Shown one piece after another: positions 8,102 through 18,563 of a DNA stretch of 64,000 bases. Made by a program: the position numbers and the translations under genes. The DNA is from Massilia yuzhufengensis (GTDB lineage: Bacteria; Pseudomonadota; Gammaproteobacteria; Burkholderiales; Burkholderiaceae_D): assembly GCF_900112225.1 (NCBI RefSeq), contig NZ_FOLD01000013.1:1-64000 (forward strand), in the 5' to 3' direction. Numbering within the stretch: position 1 is the stretch's first letter; each line of letters begins with the position of its first letter. The notes under the pieces were generated by a model. The model saw only the letters and a list, made by a program, of their open reading frames with translations. It did not search any database and was not told the DNA's origin.

Positions 8102-8740
8102 ATGGCCATCGACGGGTTACCCGACATCGCGGTTCGGCTGGCTGAATACGGTTTTGCCGTACTCAAGCCCGGCACAGCCGCAATGGCCGCCATTATCGCG
8201 AACCGGTTGGGAGCTGTGCTGGATATGACCGAGGTGCGGGTCGGTAACGGCCTTACCTACCTCAGCTCGGCCGGTAGTATTCCGCCGCATACCGATCATC
8301 CCGACGTCCGGTTGATTCTCTGGTTTTGTCACCAGCAGGACGGTAGCGGCGCCGGCGCAAATATACTGGTCGACACGCGGAGCGTCATCCACGCTCTTCA
8401 CGCGCAGCTCGCAGCAGAACTGGCAGGCGTCGAGCTGCATTGCCCTGGCGTGCAAACTCTCGTGCCGACCGGTACCCATCCACTTTACGATTCGAAGCGA
8501 AAGCAAATTTTCTACGCGCCGTGGCTATGCATGCAACCGCGACCTGCATCAGTTCGCGCGTTTGAAGCCGAACTGGGCAAATCGCGTCATCAGCGGCGCA
8601 TCCTGTTACATGCAGGAGAATCACTGCTCATTGATAACCGGCGCATGCTCCACTCGCGGGATGCCCTCCCAAGAGACAGCCATCGCTGGCTTACCCGGTA
8701 TTGGATTGGGAAAAAGGAGCTCACCAGACCGCAACAGTGA
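8102..8740 (+). CDS. TauD/GBBH-type Fe(II)/2-oxoglutarate dioxygenase
   Basis: The product is 212 residues from ATG 8102. A TTG at 8087 overlapping the preceding stop (TTGA) would add five residues and cannot be excluded. The iron triad is visible: H63-T-D65 in SIPPHTDHPD and H184 in NRRMLHSRD, with R195 or R199 suited to hold 2-oxoglutarate. GANILVDTRSVIHAL matches the conserved segment after the HxD motif in TauD and gamma-butyrobetaine hydroxylase-like enzymes. The protein is shorter than usual for TauD (about 280), with a reduced N-terminus. It probably acts on the product of the preceding gene or a small molecule bound by it. The substrate is unknown. Confidence 0.75.
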   Translation: MAIDGLPDIAVRLAEYGFAVLKPGTAAMAAIIANRLGAVLDMTEVRVGNGLTYLSSAGSIPPHTDHPDVRLILWFCHQQDGSGAGANILVDTRSVIHALHAQLAAELAGVELHCPGVQTLVPTGTHPLYDSKRKQIFYAPWLCMQPRPASVRAFEAELGKSRHQRRILLHAGESLLIDNRRMLHSRDALPRDSHRWLTRYWIGKKELTRPQQ

Positions 8741-9060
8741 TGTACTGCTGACGGTAGACGTCCTGCCAGGTCCATCGGCAGATGGTTATTGCATGGATGC
8801 CTCATTCTGTGCAGACGCATCGGGGTTGTTCTGCTGCGCGAAAACAGCGTTATGACAACGCTCCAACCGGGCATATTGTAGAGTTGGCAATAACCTCCTT
8901 TGGCTGGCAACGGCCGCTTAGGGCGGATTGTGGTCGTTCGGCAGAGAATGCTTCTGGCTGATAGCTGACTGTAAGGATAGGTTGCTCCGGCAGAAACTAT
9001 TCGTTTGTCAGGCATTCTAGATACCAGTATGATCGAACCGACTCTTACACAGGGGCAATT
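8741..9060. other. Intergenic region with repeat copy
   Basis: These 320 bases have no credible gene. They include GGCCGCTTAGGGCGGATTGTGG near 8918 and TGCTTCTGGCTGATAGCTGAC at 8949-8969, both of the intergenic repeat family. A ribosome binding site (AGGGG) for the NYN gene lies at the end. Confidence 0.55.
8949..8969. repeat. Intergenic repeat, copy upstream of the NYN gene
   Basis: TGCTTCTGGCTGATAGCTGAC differs at only two of 21 positions from 9908-9928. The two copies flank the NYN gene in the same orientation. Confidence 0.6.
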
Positions 9061-9825
9061 TTGAAAACGAATGACATGCGGATCGCCCTGCTGATCGATT
9101 GCGACAACGTGAGCAGTAGCGCCGTGGAGGGTGTGCTTGCCGAGCTCGCCAAGCATGGCACAGTTAACGTGCGGCATGCCCATGGCGACTGGAAGAGTAC
9201 ATACTTGAATGGCTGGGTGGAGAAGCTGCATGCGAACGCAATCCGGCCCCTGCAGCAGTTTGCGTATACGAGCGGAAAGAACGCCACTGACGCCGCGATG
9301 ATCATTGACGCGATGGACCTACTGTACAGCAAGAACGTTGACGGCTTCGCCTTGATGACGAGCGACAGCGACTTCACCCCGTTGGTCATGCGAATCCTTG
9401 AGAGCGGCCTGCCGGTGTTTGGGTTCGGCGAAAGGAAAACACCCTCGGCGTTCGTGCACGCGTGTTCACAATTCATTTATATCGAGAACCTAGTCCCGGC
9501 GCCGGAGGTCGACCAGTCGCTGCCGGCCGCGCCTGCAGGCGACAGCTCGCTCATCGAAGACCATGCGCTGATGCAACTGCTGCGCAACGCCGTCGACCAG
9601 GTGTCCGAGATCGACGGGTGGTCACACTTGAGCAAGGTAGGGAAATATATTTCGAACACCAGTTCCTTTTCACCGATCAACTACGGTTACAAGAAACTGG
9701 GCGAGGTGCTCCGTGCGAGCGGGACGTTCGATATTGAAATGCGAAGCGATAACACCGCAATGTACGTCAAGCCACGTGCGCCGAGAGCAGCGCTTAAGGC
9801 TGCGAAGCCTGTCCAGAGACGTTAG
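9061..9825 (+). CDS. NYN (LabA/DUF88-like) RNase with C-terminal LOTUS/OST-HTH domain
   Basis: The product is 254 residues. TTG 9061 is preferred because AGGGG lies six bases upstream; ATG 9076 is the alternative. Residues 1-145 form a NYN/PIN-like domain: IALLIDCDNVS (first acidic residues), a GKNATDAAMIIDAMDLL stretch and TSDSDF (third acidic cluster) build the metal-dependent nuclease site. Residues about 175-245 (LMQLLRNAV ... GWSHLSKVGKYI ... YKKLGEVLRASGTFDIE) match an OST-HTH/LOTUS module, which binds RNA. The combination is widespread in bacteria and linked to RNA turnover. The gene is flanked by the two best copies of the intergenic repeat. No operon partner is seen. Confidence 0.85.
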   Translation: MKTNDMRIALLIDCDNVSSSAVEGVLAELAKHGTVNVRHAHGDWKSTYLNGWVEKLHANAIRPLQQFAYTSGKNATDAAMIIDAMDLLYSKNVDGFALMTSDSDFTPLVMRILESGLPVFGFGERKTPSAFVHACSQFIYIENLVPAPEVDQSLPAAPAGDSSLIEDHALMQLLRNAVDQVSEIDGWSHLSKVGKYISNTSSFSPINYGYKKLGEVLRASGTFDIEMRSDNTAMYVKPRAPRAALKAAKPVQRR

Positions 9826-9904
9826 TACAGATCAACGCCGCCTTTCTACCATGGGCCGTTGACGGGCAGAACATTACGCTCCTCTGAGGTTTAAGCTTCG
9901 ATGT

Positions 9905-9928
9905 GTCTGCTTCTGGCCGATAGCAGAC
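9905..9928. repeat. Intergenic repeat, palindromic copy GTCTGC...GCAGAC
   Basis: Six-base arms flank TTCTGGCCGATA. This is the most complete copy of the family in the window and is closely matched at 8949-8969. It lies between the NYN gene and the gltA terminator, the last place the family was noticed before the conserved core. Confidence 0.6.
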
Positions 9929-9982
9929 ATTAGCAACGACTCAGTTTAACGCGTGATAGCACATAACATTTCACGTGTAGAT

Positions 9983-10006
9983 AAAAAAAGCGGGCCGAAG
10001 CCCGCT
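9983..10006 (-). terminator. Intrinsic terminator after gltA
   Basis: Read on the minus strand, AGCGGGC-TTCG-GCCCGCT is followed by seven T. It lies 40 bases after the gltA stop and closes the sdhCDAB-sdhE-gltA transcript. Confidence 0.9.
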
Positions 10007-10045
10007 CTCTATTGATACCGCTTCCCCTACGCGGGACGCTAACGA

Positions 10046-11347
10046 TTAACGCTTATCAATCGCCGGCACATCACGTACTGGCGACCCCACGAACAGCTGA
10101 CGTGGACGGCCAATCTTCTGCTCTGGATCGGCAATCATCTCATTCCACTGCGCGATCCAGCCGATGGTGCGGGCCATGGCGAAGATGCCGGTGAACAGCG
10201 AGACCGGGATGCCCAGTGCCGATTGCACGATGCCCGAGTAGAAGTCGACGTTCGGGTACAGCTTGCGCGAGACGAAGTATTCGTCTTCCAGCGCGATGCG
10301 TTCCAGTTCCATCGCCAGCTTGAACAGCGGGTCTTCCTGCAGGCCCAGCTCGGCCAAGACTTCGTGGCAGGTTTCGCGCATCAGTTTTGCACGCGGGTCG
10401 AAGTTCTTGTACACGCGGTGACCGAAGCCCATCAGCTTGACGCCCGAGTTCTTGTCCTTGACCTTCTCGATGAAGGCTGGGATGTTCTCGACCGAGCCGA
10501 TTTCCTTCAGCATGGTCAGTGCGGCTTCGTTGGCGCCGCCGTGGGCAGGGCCCCACAGGCAGGCGATACCGGCAGCGATGCAGGCGAACGGGTTGGCGCC
10601 CGACGAACCGGCCAGGCGGACAGTCGAGGTCGATGCGTTCTGCTCGTGGTCGGCGTGCAGGATCAGGATGCGGTCCAGGGCGCGCACCAGCACGTCGTTG
10701 ACCTTGTACTCTTCGCACGGGTTGGCGAACATCATGTGCATGAAGTTGGCGCTGTACGAGAGGTCGTTCTTCGGGTACATGAACGGCTGGCCGACCGAGT
10801 ATTTATAGGCCATTGCGACCAGGGTCGGCAGCTTGGCGATCAGGCGGATCGCCGAGATCTCGCGCTGCTTGGCGTCGTTGATGTCGAGCGAGTCGTGGTA
10901 GAACGAGGCCAGCGCGCCGACGGTGCCGACCAGCACCGACATCGGGTGCGCGTCGCGGCGGAAGCCGCGGAAGAAGAAGTTCATCTGCTCGTGGATCATC
11001 GTGTGCTTGGTCACGGTGTCGTCGAACGTCTTCTTCTGTTCGGCGTTCGGCAGTTCGCCGTTCAGCAGCAGGAAGCAGGTTTCCAGGAAGTCGCAGTTCT
11101 CGGCCAGCTGCTCGATCGGGTAGCCGCGGTACAGCAGTTCGCCCTTGTCGCCGTCGATGTAGGTGATGCTCGAGTTACACGCCGCGGTCGACATGAAGCC
11201 CGGGTCGTAGGTGAACTTGCCGGTCTGGCCGTACAGCTTGCGGATGTCGATGACGTCTGGGCCGATCGTGCCCTTGTAGATTGGCATGTCGACCGACGGG
11301 CTGCCGTCGGAGAACGACAGGGTGGCTTTGGTATCAGAAATATTCAT
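10046..11347 (-). CDS. gltA: Citrate synthase (type II, hexameric)
   Basis: The product is 433 residues, the normal length for the large Gram-negative citrate synthase, which condenses acetyl-CoA with oxaloacetate as the entry step of the TCA cycle. Visible landmarks are [10 protein letters not shown] near the N-terminus, the [11 protein letters not shown] stretch with a catalytic His, [15 protein letters not shown] with the second active-site His, and PNVDFYSG with the catalytic Asp. It is the last gene of the minus-strand run sdhC-sdhD-sdhA-sdhB-sdhE-gltA, 55 bases after sdhE, and is followed by a strong terminator. Co-transcription ties citrate synthase to succinate dehydrogenase. Confidence 0.98.
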   Translation of the reverse strand: MNISDTKATLSFSDGSPSVDMPIYKGTIGPDVIDIRKLYGQTGKFTYDPGFMSTAACNSSITYIDGDKGELLYRGYPIEQLAENCDFLETCFLLLNGELPNAEQKKTFDDTVTKHTMIHEQMNFFFRGFRRDAHPMSVLVGTVGALASFYHDSLDINDAKQREISAIRLIAKLPTLVAMAYKYSVGQPFMYPKNDLSYSANFMHMMFANPCEEYKVNDVLVRALDRILILHADHEQNASTSTVRLAGSSGANPFACIAAGIACLWGPAHGGANEAALTMLKEIGSVENIPAFIEKVKDKNSGVKLMGFGHRVYKNFDPRAKLMRETCHEVLAELGLQEDPLFKLAMELERIALEDEYFVSRKLYPNVDFYSGIVQSALGIPVSLFTGIFAMARTIGWIAQWNEMIADPEQKIGRPRQLFVGSPVRDVPAIDKR

Positions 11348-11402
11348 GGCACTTCCTTCTGTGGGAGTGGATCTATAAACAAAAAACGAAAACTTGGCTG
11401 AC

Positions 11403-11696
11403 CTACGCCTGTCGCAGGCGCGCCAGCAGGGCGCGCACTTGCGGCTGGTCGACCTCGCCTTCAGGCTCGGTTCGTCCCAGCAACAGGTCCATCAGCGGGT
11501 TGTCCGCCAGGTCCAGCAAGCGGGTCAGCGCATCGACGTCCTCGTCGCTCAATTCTTCTTCATGCGCATCGAGGAAGCGCGTGAGGATCAAATCGTTCTC
11601 GAGCAGGCCGCGGCGGGAACGCCAGCGCAGGCGGGCGCGGTTCGCAGGGTCGGATTGATGCGTTTTCACTAGAGTCCGTTGTTGGGTCAACATCAT
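11403..11696 (-). CDS. sdhE: FAD assembly factor SdhE
   Basis: The product is 97 residues with two adjacent Met codons at the start. The protein contains [17 protein letters not shown], matching the RGxxE motif with which SdhE promotes covalent attachment of FAD to SdhA. The acidic helical remainder ([18 protein letters not shown]) is typical of the family. It lies between sdhB and gltA, its usual place in betaproteobacteria. About 180 bases separate it from sdhB with no credible gene, only small GC-rich inverted repeats. Confidence 0.93.
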   Translation of the reverse strand: MMLTQQRTLVKTHQSDPANRARLRWRSRRGLLENDLILTRFLDAHEEELSDEDVDALTRLLDLADNPLMDLLLGRTEPEGEVDQPQVRALLARLRQA

Positions 11697-11877
11697 ACTC
11701 CGTAGGCCGGGATTCGGCAGTACGGTACTTTTACTGTATTGGCGGCATCTTCGCAGACGAATGCGGCAAGATGCGTGCGGTTGTTGGACGCGCGCTCGGG
11801 GGACCCGACCACCCTAGGTAGGATGTTCGGCTACGCCGGACGTGCGTTCAACTCCCGCCCGAACAGACGGGAAAAAC

Positions 11878-12588
11878 TTAAATCGCCCGACGAACCAGCA
11901 ATTCCTTGATCTTGCCAATCGCCTTGTTCGGATTCAGGCCCTTCGGGCACACGTCCGTGCAATTCATGATCGAGTGGCAGCGGAACAGGCGGTACGGGTC
12001 TTCCAGGTTGTCCAGGCGCTCGTTGGTGGCTTCGTCGCGCGAGTCGGCGATGAAGCGGTAGGCCTGCAGCAGGCCGGCCGGGCCGACGAACTTGTCCGGG
12101 TTCCACCAGAACGACGGGCACGAGGTCGAGCAGCAGGCGCACAGGATGCACTCGTACAGGCCGTCGAGCTCTTCGCGCTCTTCCGGCGACTGCAGGCGTT
12201 CCTTCTCCGGCTTGATCGAGTCGTTGATCAGGAACGGCTTGATCGAGTGGTACTGCTTGAAGAAGTTGGTCATGTCGACGATCAGGTCGCGCACCACCGG
12301 CAGGCCTGGGAGCGGACGCAACACGATCGGCTGGGTCAGTTCGTTCAGGTTGGTGGTGCAGGCCAGGCCGTTCTTGCCATTGATGTTCATGGCGTCCGAA
12401 CCGCACACGCCTTCGCGGCACGAGCGGCGCAGGCTCAGGGTATCGTCGACGTCCGACTTGATGCGCTGGAGCGCGTCGAGCAGCATCTTGTCGGTGTCTT
12501 GCAGCTCGACGGTGACGTCTTGCATGTAAGGCTTCGCATCCTTGTCAGGATCGTAGCGGTAAATCTTCAGTTGGACGGTACGTGCCAT
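11878..12588 (-). CDS. sdhB: Succinate dehydrogenase iron-sulfur subunit
   Basis: The product is 236 residues. The N-terminal ferredoxin-like domain carries the [2Fe-2S] ligands in [21 protein letters not shown]. The C-terminal domain has [12 protein letters not shown] and [17 protein letters not shown] for the [4Fe-4S] and [3Fe-4S] clusters. It passes electrons from the FAD in SdhA to quinone at the SdhCD membrane anchor. It follows sdhA by 60 bases on the same strand. Length and motifs are complete. Confidence 0.98.
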   Translation of the reverse strand: MARTVQLKIYRYDPDKDAKPYMQDVTVELQDTDKMLLDALQRIKSDVDDTLSLRRSCREGVCGSDAMNINGKNGLACTTNLNELTQPIVLRPLPGLPVVRDLIVDMTNFFKQYHSIKPFLINDSIKPEKERLQSPEEREELDGLYECILCACCSTSCPSFWWNPDKFVGPAGLLQAYRFIADSRDEATNERLDNLEDPYRLFRCHSIMNCTDVCPKGLNPNKAIGKIKELLVRRAI

Positions 12589-12648
12589 TATTTTTACCTG
12601 TTCTGGTCAGGCCGGGGCAGATGTCCCGGCCTAGTAAATTACTGGATA

Positions 12649-14427
<1,779 letters not shown>

Positions 14428-14429
14428 GA

Positions 14430-14798
14430 TTACACGCTCCAGAGAATTTGCACAGTCCACGCGGCGCAGCCGACCAGGAAGAAAATGGTCAACAGTTGCA
14501 GCAGCAGGCGCAGGCCGGCCGATTTGACGTAGTCCATCCAGATGTCACGGATGCCGACCCACGCGTGGTAGAACAGGCCGAGGAAGGTCACCAGCGAGAA
14601 CAGCTTGAACCACTGTTTCGCGAACAGGCCTGCCCAGCCTTCGTAGCTGAAGTCCTGCGCGGTCAGGAAGGAGACCAGCAGCACGATGGTGTAGACGGCC
14701 ATGACGATGGCGGTGACGCGCTGCGCCAGCCAGTCTTTCACGCCGTAGTGGGCGCCGACGACGAGGCGGCGCGGTCCGATATTATTCTTGGTTGCCAT
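14430..14798 (-). CDS. sdhD: Succinate dehydrogenase membrane anchor subunit
   Basis: The product is 122 residues from ATG 14798, which lies two bases after the sdhC stop. Longer readings upstream overlap sdhC and are not credible. Three hydrophobic helices are visible ([61 protein letters not shown]). The segment [17 protein letters not shown] is the family signature, with the His expected to help bind haem b and the Asp/Tyr near the quinone site. Confidence 0.95.
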   Translation of the reverse strand: MATKNNIGPRRLVVGAHYGVKDWLAQRVTAIVMAVYTIVLLVSFLTAQDFSYEGWAGLFAKQWFKLFSLVTFLGLFYHAWVGIRDIWMDYVKSAGLRLLLQLLTIFFLVGCAAWTVQILWSV

Positions 14799-14800
14799 AA

Positions 14801-15226
14801 TTAAAACACTCCGAACATTTTCAGGCCGACCAGCGCGGTCAGCACCAGGCCGATGACCAGCACCCAGCGTGCGGTCTTTTGTGCGGCGTCCTTGTCCAGG
14901 GCAAAGTGGTTGTCCATGAACAGGTGGCGCACGCCGGCGGTGAAGTGGTGCAGGTAAGCCCACGACAGGCCCAGCAGGATGATCTTGACGAACACGTTAT
15001 CGACGATGCCCGCGAAGTGGGCAAACGAGATCTCGGAGCGCAGGCTCTCTTGCAGCAGGTACAGCAGGAACGGCAGCATCAGGAACAATGCGGCGCCGCT
15101 GATGCGGTGCAGGATCGACACGATGGCCGATGGTGGCATGCGATATTTACCGGTAATATCGCCAATGCCAATGTTGCGGAACTCCGGCCGCCCTTTTTTT
15201 GCAGCTTCTCTCACGGCTTCGGACAT
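14801..15226 (-). CDS. sdhC: Succinate dehydrogenase cytochrome b556 subunit
   Basis: The product is 141 residues. ATG 15226 is chosen for the strong GGGGAGGTG just upstream; longer frames lack this. The signature YRMPPSAIVSILHRISGAALF and the second-helix motif HHFTAGVRHLFMD (haem-ligand His) identify the family. There are three transmembrane helices. It is the first gene of sdhCDAB-sdhE-gltA. The 220 bases upstream, to the GntR gene, should hold the promoter. A half-site TGTCTTAA at 15240-15247 resembles the palindrome found before mdh, but it sits next to the ribosome binding site and is weak. Confidence 0.95.
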   Translation of the reverse strand: MSEAVREAAKKGRPEFRNIGIGDITGKYRMPPSAIVSILHRISGAALFLMLPFLLYLLQESLRSEISFAHFAGIVDNVFVKIILLGLSWAYLHHFTAGVRHLFMDNHFALDKDAAQKTARWVLVIGLVLTALVGLKMFGVF

Positions 15227-15448
15227 GGTACACCTCCCCTTTAAGACACAATTTTTTAATGAACCCTTCATTTTCGCCGATTTTGTGACTGACACCAAAC
15301 CCCGGTGAAGGATTCCTGCGTCGGGCGGCGAACCGGGTAGTGTTCGGCGCTTTCTCAAAACCAACATATTTTAATCGCTTCATGCGATTGCTGCAGGGCC
15401 CTGATCGGTCCGCCACAATGGCGTTGGATCGTCAACGCCGTGTTTTTC

Positions 15449-16225
15449 TTACGATAATTCGTTCTGGTAATGGTGGCGCAGCGTCGAATAAATACCCCGG
15501 CGCAACTCCACCGCCTTGTCGCCATAGGTGTACGACACCCGCTCCGAACACAGCAGCGGCGTGCCGGGCGCCACCTGCAGGTGCTCGCTGGCCGCAGCAT
15601 CGGCCCCGACCGCGCGGATCTTCTCGGTCGCCCGGATCATGCGGGTGCCGAATTCCGATTCGAACAGGCCGTACATCGGGCCCTTGTATTCCACCAGCCG
15701 CTCGGAAGTCAGGCCCTTGAACAGCTGCCCCGGCAGCCACAGCTCCTCGAGGATGGTCGGCTGGCCATCGAAGGATTGCACCCGCTTGATGTACACCACC
15801 GCGTCGCCCGATTTCAAATCGAGCAGGCGCGCGACTTCGGCCGGGGCGCGCATGCGCCGCACGTCGAGGAAGCGGTTGTCGGGATGATGAGGAATGCCTT
15901 CGTCGGGCATCAGGCGCAGGAAGCGGAAGTGGGCGCGCTCCTCGGCGTGGGTGGCGACAAACGTACCCTTGCCCTGGCGGCGCACCACCAGGTTCTCGGC
16001 GGCCAGTTCGTCGATGGCCTTGCGCACCGTGCCCTGGCTGACCTTGAAGCGCCCGGCCAGCTCCACTTCGCTCGGCATCAGCTCGCCCGGCTTCCATTCG
16101 CCCGACTGCAGGCTCTGCGTGATGAGGGCCTTGATCTGCTGGTACAGGGGGCGGAACGAAGGCGACTGGCCGGCGTGTGCGGCAGTTGCGGCATCGCTGG
16201 CCTGGTTGGGCGGGACGGGGTTCAT
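15449..16225 (-). CDS. GntR-family (HutC type) transcriptional regulator
   Basis: The product is 258 residues from ATG 16225; ATG 16243 would add six. Residues about 25-90 form a winged helix-turn-helix (PLYQQIKALITQSL ... LMPSEVELAGRFKVSQGTVRKAIDEL), followed by a UTRA effector domain (residues 105-250) that ends with GIYSTLRHHYQNELS. It lies between the sdh operon and the divergent mdh gene, with the perfect palindrome TGTCTTATATAAGACA 59 bases before its start. That placement suggests it controls itself, mdh and possibly sdh in response to a metabolite. The ligand is not evident from sequence. Confidence 0.9.
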   Translation of the reverse strand: MNPVPPNQASDAATAAHAGQSPSFRPLYQQIKALITQSLQSGEWKPGELMPSEVELAGRFKVSQGTVRKAIDELAAENLVVRRQGKGTFVATHAEERAHFRFLRLMPDEGIPHHPDNRFLDVRRMRAPAEVARLLDLKSGDAVVYIKRVQSFDGQPTILEELWLPGQLFKGLTSERLVEYKGPMYGLFESEFGTRMIRATEKIRAVGADAAASEHLQVAPGTPLLCSERVSYTYGDKAVELRRGIYSTLRHHYQNELS

Positions 16226-16283
16226 AGACCACGATTTCACCATAAATGTGCAACTACGTCCAGTGCATACCCCTCAACACATG

Positions 16284-16299
16284 TGTCTTATATAAGACA
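16284..16299. promoter_or_regulatory. Perfect 16-bp palindrome, probable GntR operator
   Basis: TGTCTTATATAAGACA sits between the divergent GntR regulator and mdh, directly upstream of a TTGACA hexamer (16311-16316). Its size and symmetry fit a GntR/HutC-family operator. Assignment to the neighbouring regulator is inferred from position. Confidence 0.7.
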
Positions 16300-16392
16300 T
16301 ATGATATGAATTGACAGATGGAATAGGCGAGGAATAAACTCGCGGTCGGCTGGACCTCCGTGCGTTCTCTCAGACACGCGCGCGATATCCAT

Positions 16393-16419
16393 TTGACAGG
16401 GTGCCGCATTTGGTATCAT
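16393..16419 (+). promoter_or_regulatory. Probable mdh promoter
   Basis: TTGACA (16393-16398) and TGGTATCAT (TATCAT at 16414-16419) form a -35 and an extended -10, 15 bases apart, about 64 bases before mdh. A second candidate (-35 TTGACA 16311, -10 AATAAA 16333) lies closer to the operator. Confidence 0.5.
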
Positions 16420-16482
16420 TGCTGTTTTCCCGAATTCGCATCCTCTGCTCGACCGTTTTCTTTCCCACTTTGGAGATTCATC

Positions 16483-17472
16483 ATGGCTAAAACCCCAATG
16501 CGCGTCGCCGTCACCGGCGCGGCCGGCCAGATCGGCTATTCCCTGCTGTTCCGCATCGCCAACGGCGACATGCTGGGCAAGGACCAGCCGGTCATCCTTC
16601 AGCTGCTCGAAATCGACAACGAAAAAGCACAGAAGGCGCTCAAGGGCGTCATGATGGAAATCGACGACTGCGCATTCCCGCTGCTGGCCGGCATGACCGC
16701 GCACAGCGACCCGATGACCGCCTTCAAGGATGTCGACTTCGCCCTGCTGGTCGGCGCACGTCCACGCGGCCCTGGCATGGAACGCAAGGACCTGCTGGAA
16801 GCCAACGCCCAGATCTTCACCGTGCAGGGCAAGGCCCTCGACGCCGTCGCTTCGCGCAACGTCAAGGTGCTGGTGGTCGGCAACCCGGCCAACACCAACG
16901 CCTACATCGCCATGAAGTCCGCGCCTTCGCTGCCGGCCAAGAACTTCACCGCCATGCTGCGCCTGGACCACAACCGCGCCCTGTCGCAAGTGGCCGCCAA
17001 GACCGGCAAGCCGGTGTCGTCGATCGAGAAACTGGCCGTGTGGGGCAACCACTCGCCAACCATGTACGCCGACTACCGCTTCGCCACCATCGACGGCGCA
17101 TCGGTCAAGGACATGATCAACGACGACGCCTGGAACCGCGACACCTTCCTGCCGACCGTCGGCAAGCGCGGCGCCGCCATCATCGAAGCACGCGGCCTGT
17201 CGTCGGCGGCATCGGCTGCCAACGCCGCCATCGACCACATGCACGACTGGCACGTCGGCACCGGCGGCAAGTGGACCACCATGGGCATCCCGTCGGATGG
17301 TTCGTACGGCATCCCGCAAGACACCATGTTCGGCTTCCCTGTCACCGTTGAAAACGGCGAATACAAGATCGTCCAGGGCCTGGAGATCGACGAGTTCTCG
17401 CAAGAGCGCATCAACCTCACCCTCAAGGAACTGACTGAAGAGCGTGACGGCGTGGCGCACCTGCTGGCCTAA
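16483..17472 (+). CDS. mdh: Malate dehydrogenase (NAD, lactate-dehydrogenase-like)
   Basis: The product is 329 residues. ATG 16483 has GGAG ten bases upstream. The start [21 protein letters not shown] is the NAD-binding loop of the cytosolic-type malate dehydrogenase found in betaproteobacteria. [18 protein letters not shown] is the mobile substrate loop with catalytic Arg, [13 protein letters not shown] follows, and [12 protein letters not shown] carries the catalytic His. It oxidises malate to oxaloacetate, the substrate of GltA encoded nearby. It opens a plus-strand run with the CitE-like lyase, a secreted protein and aconitase. Confidence 0.98.
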   Translation: MAKTPMRVAVTGAAGQIGYSLLFRIANGDMLGKDQPVILQLLEIDNEKAQKALKGVMMEIDDCAFPLLAGMTAHSDPMTAFKDVDFALLVGARPRGPGMERKDLLEANAQIFTVQGKALDAVASRNVKVLVVGNPANTNAYIAMKSAPSLPAKNFTAMLRLDHNRALSQVAAKTGKPVSSIEKLAVWGNHSPTMYADYRFATIDGASVKDMINDDAWNRDTFLPTVGKRGAAIIEARGLSSAASAANAAIDHMHDWHVGTGGKWTTMGIPSDGSYGIPQDTMFGFPVTVENGEYKIVQGLEIDEFSQERINLTLKELTEERDGVAHLLA

Positions 17473-17486
17473 GTTCCACGCGGCAG

Positions 17487-18563
17487 ATGGAGCCTGAACA
17501 GCCTCCCGTCCGCCGCACGCGCCGTGCCGCCACCCCCGGCGGCGCGGCTGCATCTGCTTCGAGCGACAAACACATGCATCCTTCCGAGGTTTTATTCCAG
17601 GGCAAACGCCAGCCACTCCTCCTCCCCTCCTGCGATCACTACGCCGGTTCGGAGAAGCTGATGCGCAAATCGATGGCCCTGCAACAAGAGCTTGGCCCCC
17701 TGTTCGACATCACCTTCGACTGCGAAGACGGCGCCGCCGCAGGCAGCGAAGCCGCGCACGCGGCGCTGGTGGCCATGCTGGTCAACAGCGACGATAACCG
17801 CTACAACCGCATCGGCGTGCGCCTGCACGACAGCGGCAGCGAGCACTTCGCCGCCGATGTCGCCACCATCGTCGGCTCGGCCGCCGCGCGCCTGGCCTAT
17901 GTGGTGCTGCCGAAGGTGGAAAGCGCCGCCGAAGTCATCCGCGCGATCGACCTGATCAACCAGCACGCGGCGCAGTCCGGCCGCACCGACTTGCCGGTGC
18001 ACGTGCTGGTCGAAACCCACGGCGCCCTGCGCGAAGCCTACGACATCGCCGCCCTGCCCCAGGTCGAATGCCTGTCCTTCGGCATCATGGACTTTGTCTC
18101 CGCCCACTATGGCGCGGTGCCGGCCAGCGCCATGCGCACCCCGGGCCAGTTCACCCACCCGCTGGTGGTGCGCGCCAAGCTCGAGATGGTCGCCGCCTGC
18201 CACGCGCACGGCAAGGTGGCCTCGCACAACGTCACCACCGACATCAAGGACAGCGCCGTGGTGGCCAACGATGCCCAGCGCGCCGGCGCCGAATTCGGCT
18301 TCACCCGCATGTGGAGCATCCACCCTGACCAGATCAAACCCATCCTGAAGGCTTTCACGCCGCGCCTGTCGGAAGTGAACGAAGCCACCAACATCCTGCT
18401 CGAAGCGATGACGGCCGGATGGGGACCGATCGCCCAGCATGGCCGCCTGCACGACCGCGCCAGCTACCGTTATTACTGGACGGTGCTGCAGCGTGCGAAG
18501 CTGGCCGGCCTCGCGCTGCCGGAAGCCGCGGCGGCAATCGTCAACCAAACGGATTCCAACTGA
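17487..18563 (+). CDS. HpcH/HpaI (CitE-like) CoA ester lyase family protein
   Basis: The product is 358 residues from ATG 17487, or 329 from ATG 17574. The first 29 residues are Arg/Ala-rich and not typical of the family, so the shorter form may be right. The TIM-barrel landmarks are FDITFDCEDGAA (acidic metal ligands), RIGVRLHD with the substrate Arg, VVLPKVESA, HVLVETHGAL and SFGIMDFVSAH. Such enzymes cleave or hydrolyse CoA thioesters of hydroxy-dicarboxylic acids (citryl-, malyl- or citramalyl-CoA). The exact substrate cannot be read here. It starts 14 bases after mdh and its stop overlaps the next start (TGATG), so it belongs to the mdh transcript. Confidence 0.88.
   Translation: MEPEQPPVRRTRRAATPGGAAASASSDKHMHPSEVLFQGKRQPLLLPSCDHYAGSEKLMRKSMALQQELGPLFDITFDCEDGAAAGSEAAHAALVAMLVNSDDNRYNRIGVRLHDSGSEHFAADVATIVGSAAARLAYVVLPKVESAAEVIRAIDLINQHAAQSGRTDLPVHVLVETHGALREAYDIAALPQVECLSFGIMDFVSAHYGAVPASAMRTPGQFTHPLVVRAKLEMVAACHAHGKVASHNVTTDIKDSAVVANDAQRAGAEFGFTRMWSIHPDQIKPILKAFTPRLSEVNEATNILLEAMTAGWGPIAQHGRLHDRASYRYYWTVLQRAKLAGLALPEAAAAIVNQTDSN

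Noticed and set aside
15420-15440. GGCGTTG-GATCGT-CAACGCC hairpin after the GntR gene as its terminator
   Set aside because: The T-run is on the plus strand, whereas both flanking genes are read on the minus strand.
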